This document shows positions 62,929-64,000 of a DNA stretch of 64,000 bases, piece by piece. The position numbers and the translations under genes were made by a program. Positions within the stretch are counted from its first letter, which is position 1, and each line of letters begins with the position of its first letter. This DNA is from Methanobrevibacter sp. (GTDB lineage: Archaea; Methanobacteriota; Methanobacteria; Methanobacteriales; Methanobacteriaceae). The notes below the pieces were generated by a model. It was not told where the DNA came from. It made no database searches and was given only the letters and a program-made list of their open reading frames with translations. The DNA lies in the NCBI GenBank assembly GCA_017553445.1, contig JAFZMD010000037.1, positions 32,441 through 96,440 on the forward strand, written 5' to 3'.

Positions 62929-63350
62929 TGGTTGTTGAATATATACAATCAATCCTCCTATTAATTGCAGCATTTTTAGTAATTGTATCTGCTGTTGGTC
63001 TTGTAAGTCTTTCTAAAGATATGAAAAATGTTGTTTATGGAAGAATTCATATTGTTGGAATATTTGATATTGCTTGCGTTATTGCAATGATTGGTTTGGG
63101 CCAATATTTGCTTGCAGCAATATACTTTATTTTAGCACCATTTACAGCTCATGCAATAGCTAATGCATTCTATAAAAGTGAAGATGTTGAGAATAATGCT
63201 GAATTAAGCATTGTTGAAGAAGATGTTGAAAATCCAAATCCGTTTATAGTTCACAAATCCAAGATTCAGGAATTGGAAGATGAGGATTCTGAAAAACTTA
63301 AAGCGGATGATCGTTTCACAATTTCAACTTTAGATATTGAGGAGGAGTAA
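62925..63350 (+). CDS. ehbC: Energy-converting hydrogenase B subunit C (MnhG-like)
   Basis: 141 residues. Three helices, then an acidic cytoplasmic tail ([22 protein letters not shown]). The [23 protein letters not shown] and [18 protein letters not shown] pattern is MnhG-like. The tail is longer than in bacterial MnhG. It overlaps ehbB by four bases. ATG 62925 or 62928. Confidence 0.83.
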   Translation: MMVVEYIQSILLLIAAFLVIVSAVGLVSLSKDMKNVVYGRIHIVGIFDIACVIAMIGLGQYLLAAIYFILAPFTAHAIANAFYKSEDVENNAELSIVEEDVENPNPFIVHKSKIQELEDEDSEKLKADDRFTISTLDIEEE

Positions 63351-63351
63351 G

Positions 63352-63585
63352 ATGATAGAATTTATATTAATGATTATAACTATTTTAAGTGCTATTCTTG
63401 CTCTTATTCAGAAAGATTTATTGAAAGCAGCGATATTGACCGGATTTTCTGGTGGAGCGTTAGCAGTATTATTCCAGATATTGCTTGCTCCGGATGTTGC
63501 ATTGACTCAAGCTATTGTTGGTGCAGCTATTGTGCCGGTATTCATTGCTTTGGCTGTTAAGAAAACGCAAAGGGGTGATGCATGA
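63352..63585 (+). CDS. ehbD: Energy-converting hydrogenase B subunit D (DUF4040/MnhB-like)
   Basis: 77 residues, two or three helices with [33 protein letters not shown], the DUF4040 pattern of MnhA/B C-terminal parts. I chose ATG 63352, with GGAGG at 63341-63345; the in-frame ATG further up lies within the end of ehbC. It overlaps ehbE at its stop. Confidence 0.85.
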   Translation: MIEFILMIITILSAILALIQKDLLKAAILTGFSGGALAVLFQILLAPDVALTQAIVGAAIVPVFIALAVKKTQRGDA

Positions 63586-63971
63586 TGGCTGAAACTCAAC
63601 TTGCTATATTATTTACATCAATTGCTTTAGTTGTCATTGGTCTTTATGCAGCAATCTTTGTAGATAATATTATCAAAAAAATCATAGGTATTAGCTTTAT
63701 AGAAGAAGGGGCTAATTTATTCATTGTTGGAATCGGTTACAGGGCTGGTGGAATCGTTCCGATTTTACTTCCGGATATGGATCCAACATGGTTTGCATCA
63801 AATGCATCTTATCCGTTACCTTATGGTTTAGTACTTACCAGTATAGTAATTGGGGCTAGTACCCTTGCAGTTATGCTTGCTTTAGTAATGGTTCTTTACA
63901 GAAAGTATGGAACTTTAAGTACTAGTGTAATGTTGGCTGACACATCTAAACAGGAGGAATACAATGAATGA
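63582..63971 (+). CDS. ehbE: Energy-converting hydrogenase B subunit E (MnhC/NuoK-like)
   Basis: 129 residues with three helices: [34 protein letters not shown] and [30 protein letters not shown]. The buried Glu in SFIEEGAN matches the conserved NuoK carboxylate for proton transfer. Short C-terminal tail [15 protein letters not shown] precedes the ATG. Confidence 0.86.
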   Translation: MMAETQLAILFTSIALVVIGLYAAIFVDNIIKKIIGISFIEEGANLFIVGIGYRAGGIVPILLPDMDPTWFASNASYPLPYGLVLTSIVIGASTLAVMLALVMVLYRKYGTLSTSVMLADTSKQEEYNE

Positions 63972-64000
63972 ACTTATTCCATTGATGGTTATTGTTCCTA
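63964..64000 (+). CDS. ehbF: Energy-converting hydrogenase B subunit F, start only
   Basis: ATG 63964-63966 with AGGAGG at 63952-63957 opens a frame reading [11 protein letters not shown] that runs off the window. It overlaps ehbE by eight bases. By gene order it should be EhbF, the large MnhD/NuoL-like antiporter subunit. Confidence 0.6.
   Translation, partial: MNELIPLMVIVP

Overview
The window looks like a chromosome segment from a mesophilic, host-associated Methanobacteriales archaeon of the Methanobrevibacter type. The evidence is very AT-rich DNA, archaeal information genes (TBP, aIF6, prefoldin alpha, L39e, L31e, S19e, RNase P Rpp21, Hjc), methanogenesis genes (ftr, the start of an ehb hydrogenase operon), homocitrate synthase for coenzyme B, an intron-bearing tRNA-Trp, Ig-like adhesin genes, and a bacterial-type DnaK system. 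Many genes start with TTG. The species call is inference; no database was searched.

Layout. 1-1.2 kb: 5' part of aksA and a CYTH-domain gene broken by a one-base frameshift. 1.3-15.2 kb: a long plus-strand information-processing block: tbp, a serB gene fused to an acidic linker and a coiled coil, a 48-aa zinc-ribbon gene, topA, aglB, a DRG GTPase, an AK6-type kinase, rnp4, a YhbY-like gene, rps19e, a PDCD5-like gene, a PP-loop gene, rpl39e, rpl31e, eif6, rplX and pfdA. 15.3-20.5 kb: two large secreted Ig-repeat proteins placed between pfdA and ftsY, the second ending in a TIM-barrel glycosidase-like domain; both appear to start at ATT. 20.7-24.5 kb: ftsY with an acidic repeat tail, a CapA-like protein, a nitroreductase and a DUF4258-like protein. 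24.7-30.8 kb: an NSS transporter and grpE-dnaK-dnaJ with a divergent HTH regulator and candidate operators.

30.9-42.8 kb: hypF and larB (nickel-related), a GNAT enzyme, a GT2-TagF fusion, hisE, a CBS-ParB protein, gatB (also with a likely ATT start), a solitary restriction-endonuclease/degenerate-methyltransferase fusion, and an unusual radical SAM protein. 43.0-44.2 kb: tRNA genes for Asn, Met, Glu, Leu, His and Trp, with hjc between His and Trp. 44.2-53.2 kb: an MBL hydrolase, TrkA/TrkH, a LPG-synthase-like membrane protein, ftr, a MthK-like channel, NnrE/NnrD, SfsA and Sir2. 53.3-57.1 kb: argG and an NMT1/SsuA-type ABC importer. 57.1-57.5 kb: a non-coding stretch with palindromes and a probable transposase remnant. 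57.5-62 kb: an SF1 helicase, an aspartoacylase-like protein, a DUF457 membrane protein and an ACR3/BASS transporter. 62.3-64 kb: ehbA-ehbF (ehbF cut by the window).

The most interesting signals are the ATT-start genes with good Shine-Dalgarno sequences, the restriction-like fusion protein whose methyltransferase half has lost its catalytic motifs, the glycosidase-tipped adhesin, the regulatory architecture of the DnaK locus, and the tRNA-Trp intron that encodes a guide for its own anticodon. None of these is proven here; each entry says what would test it.
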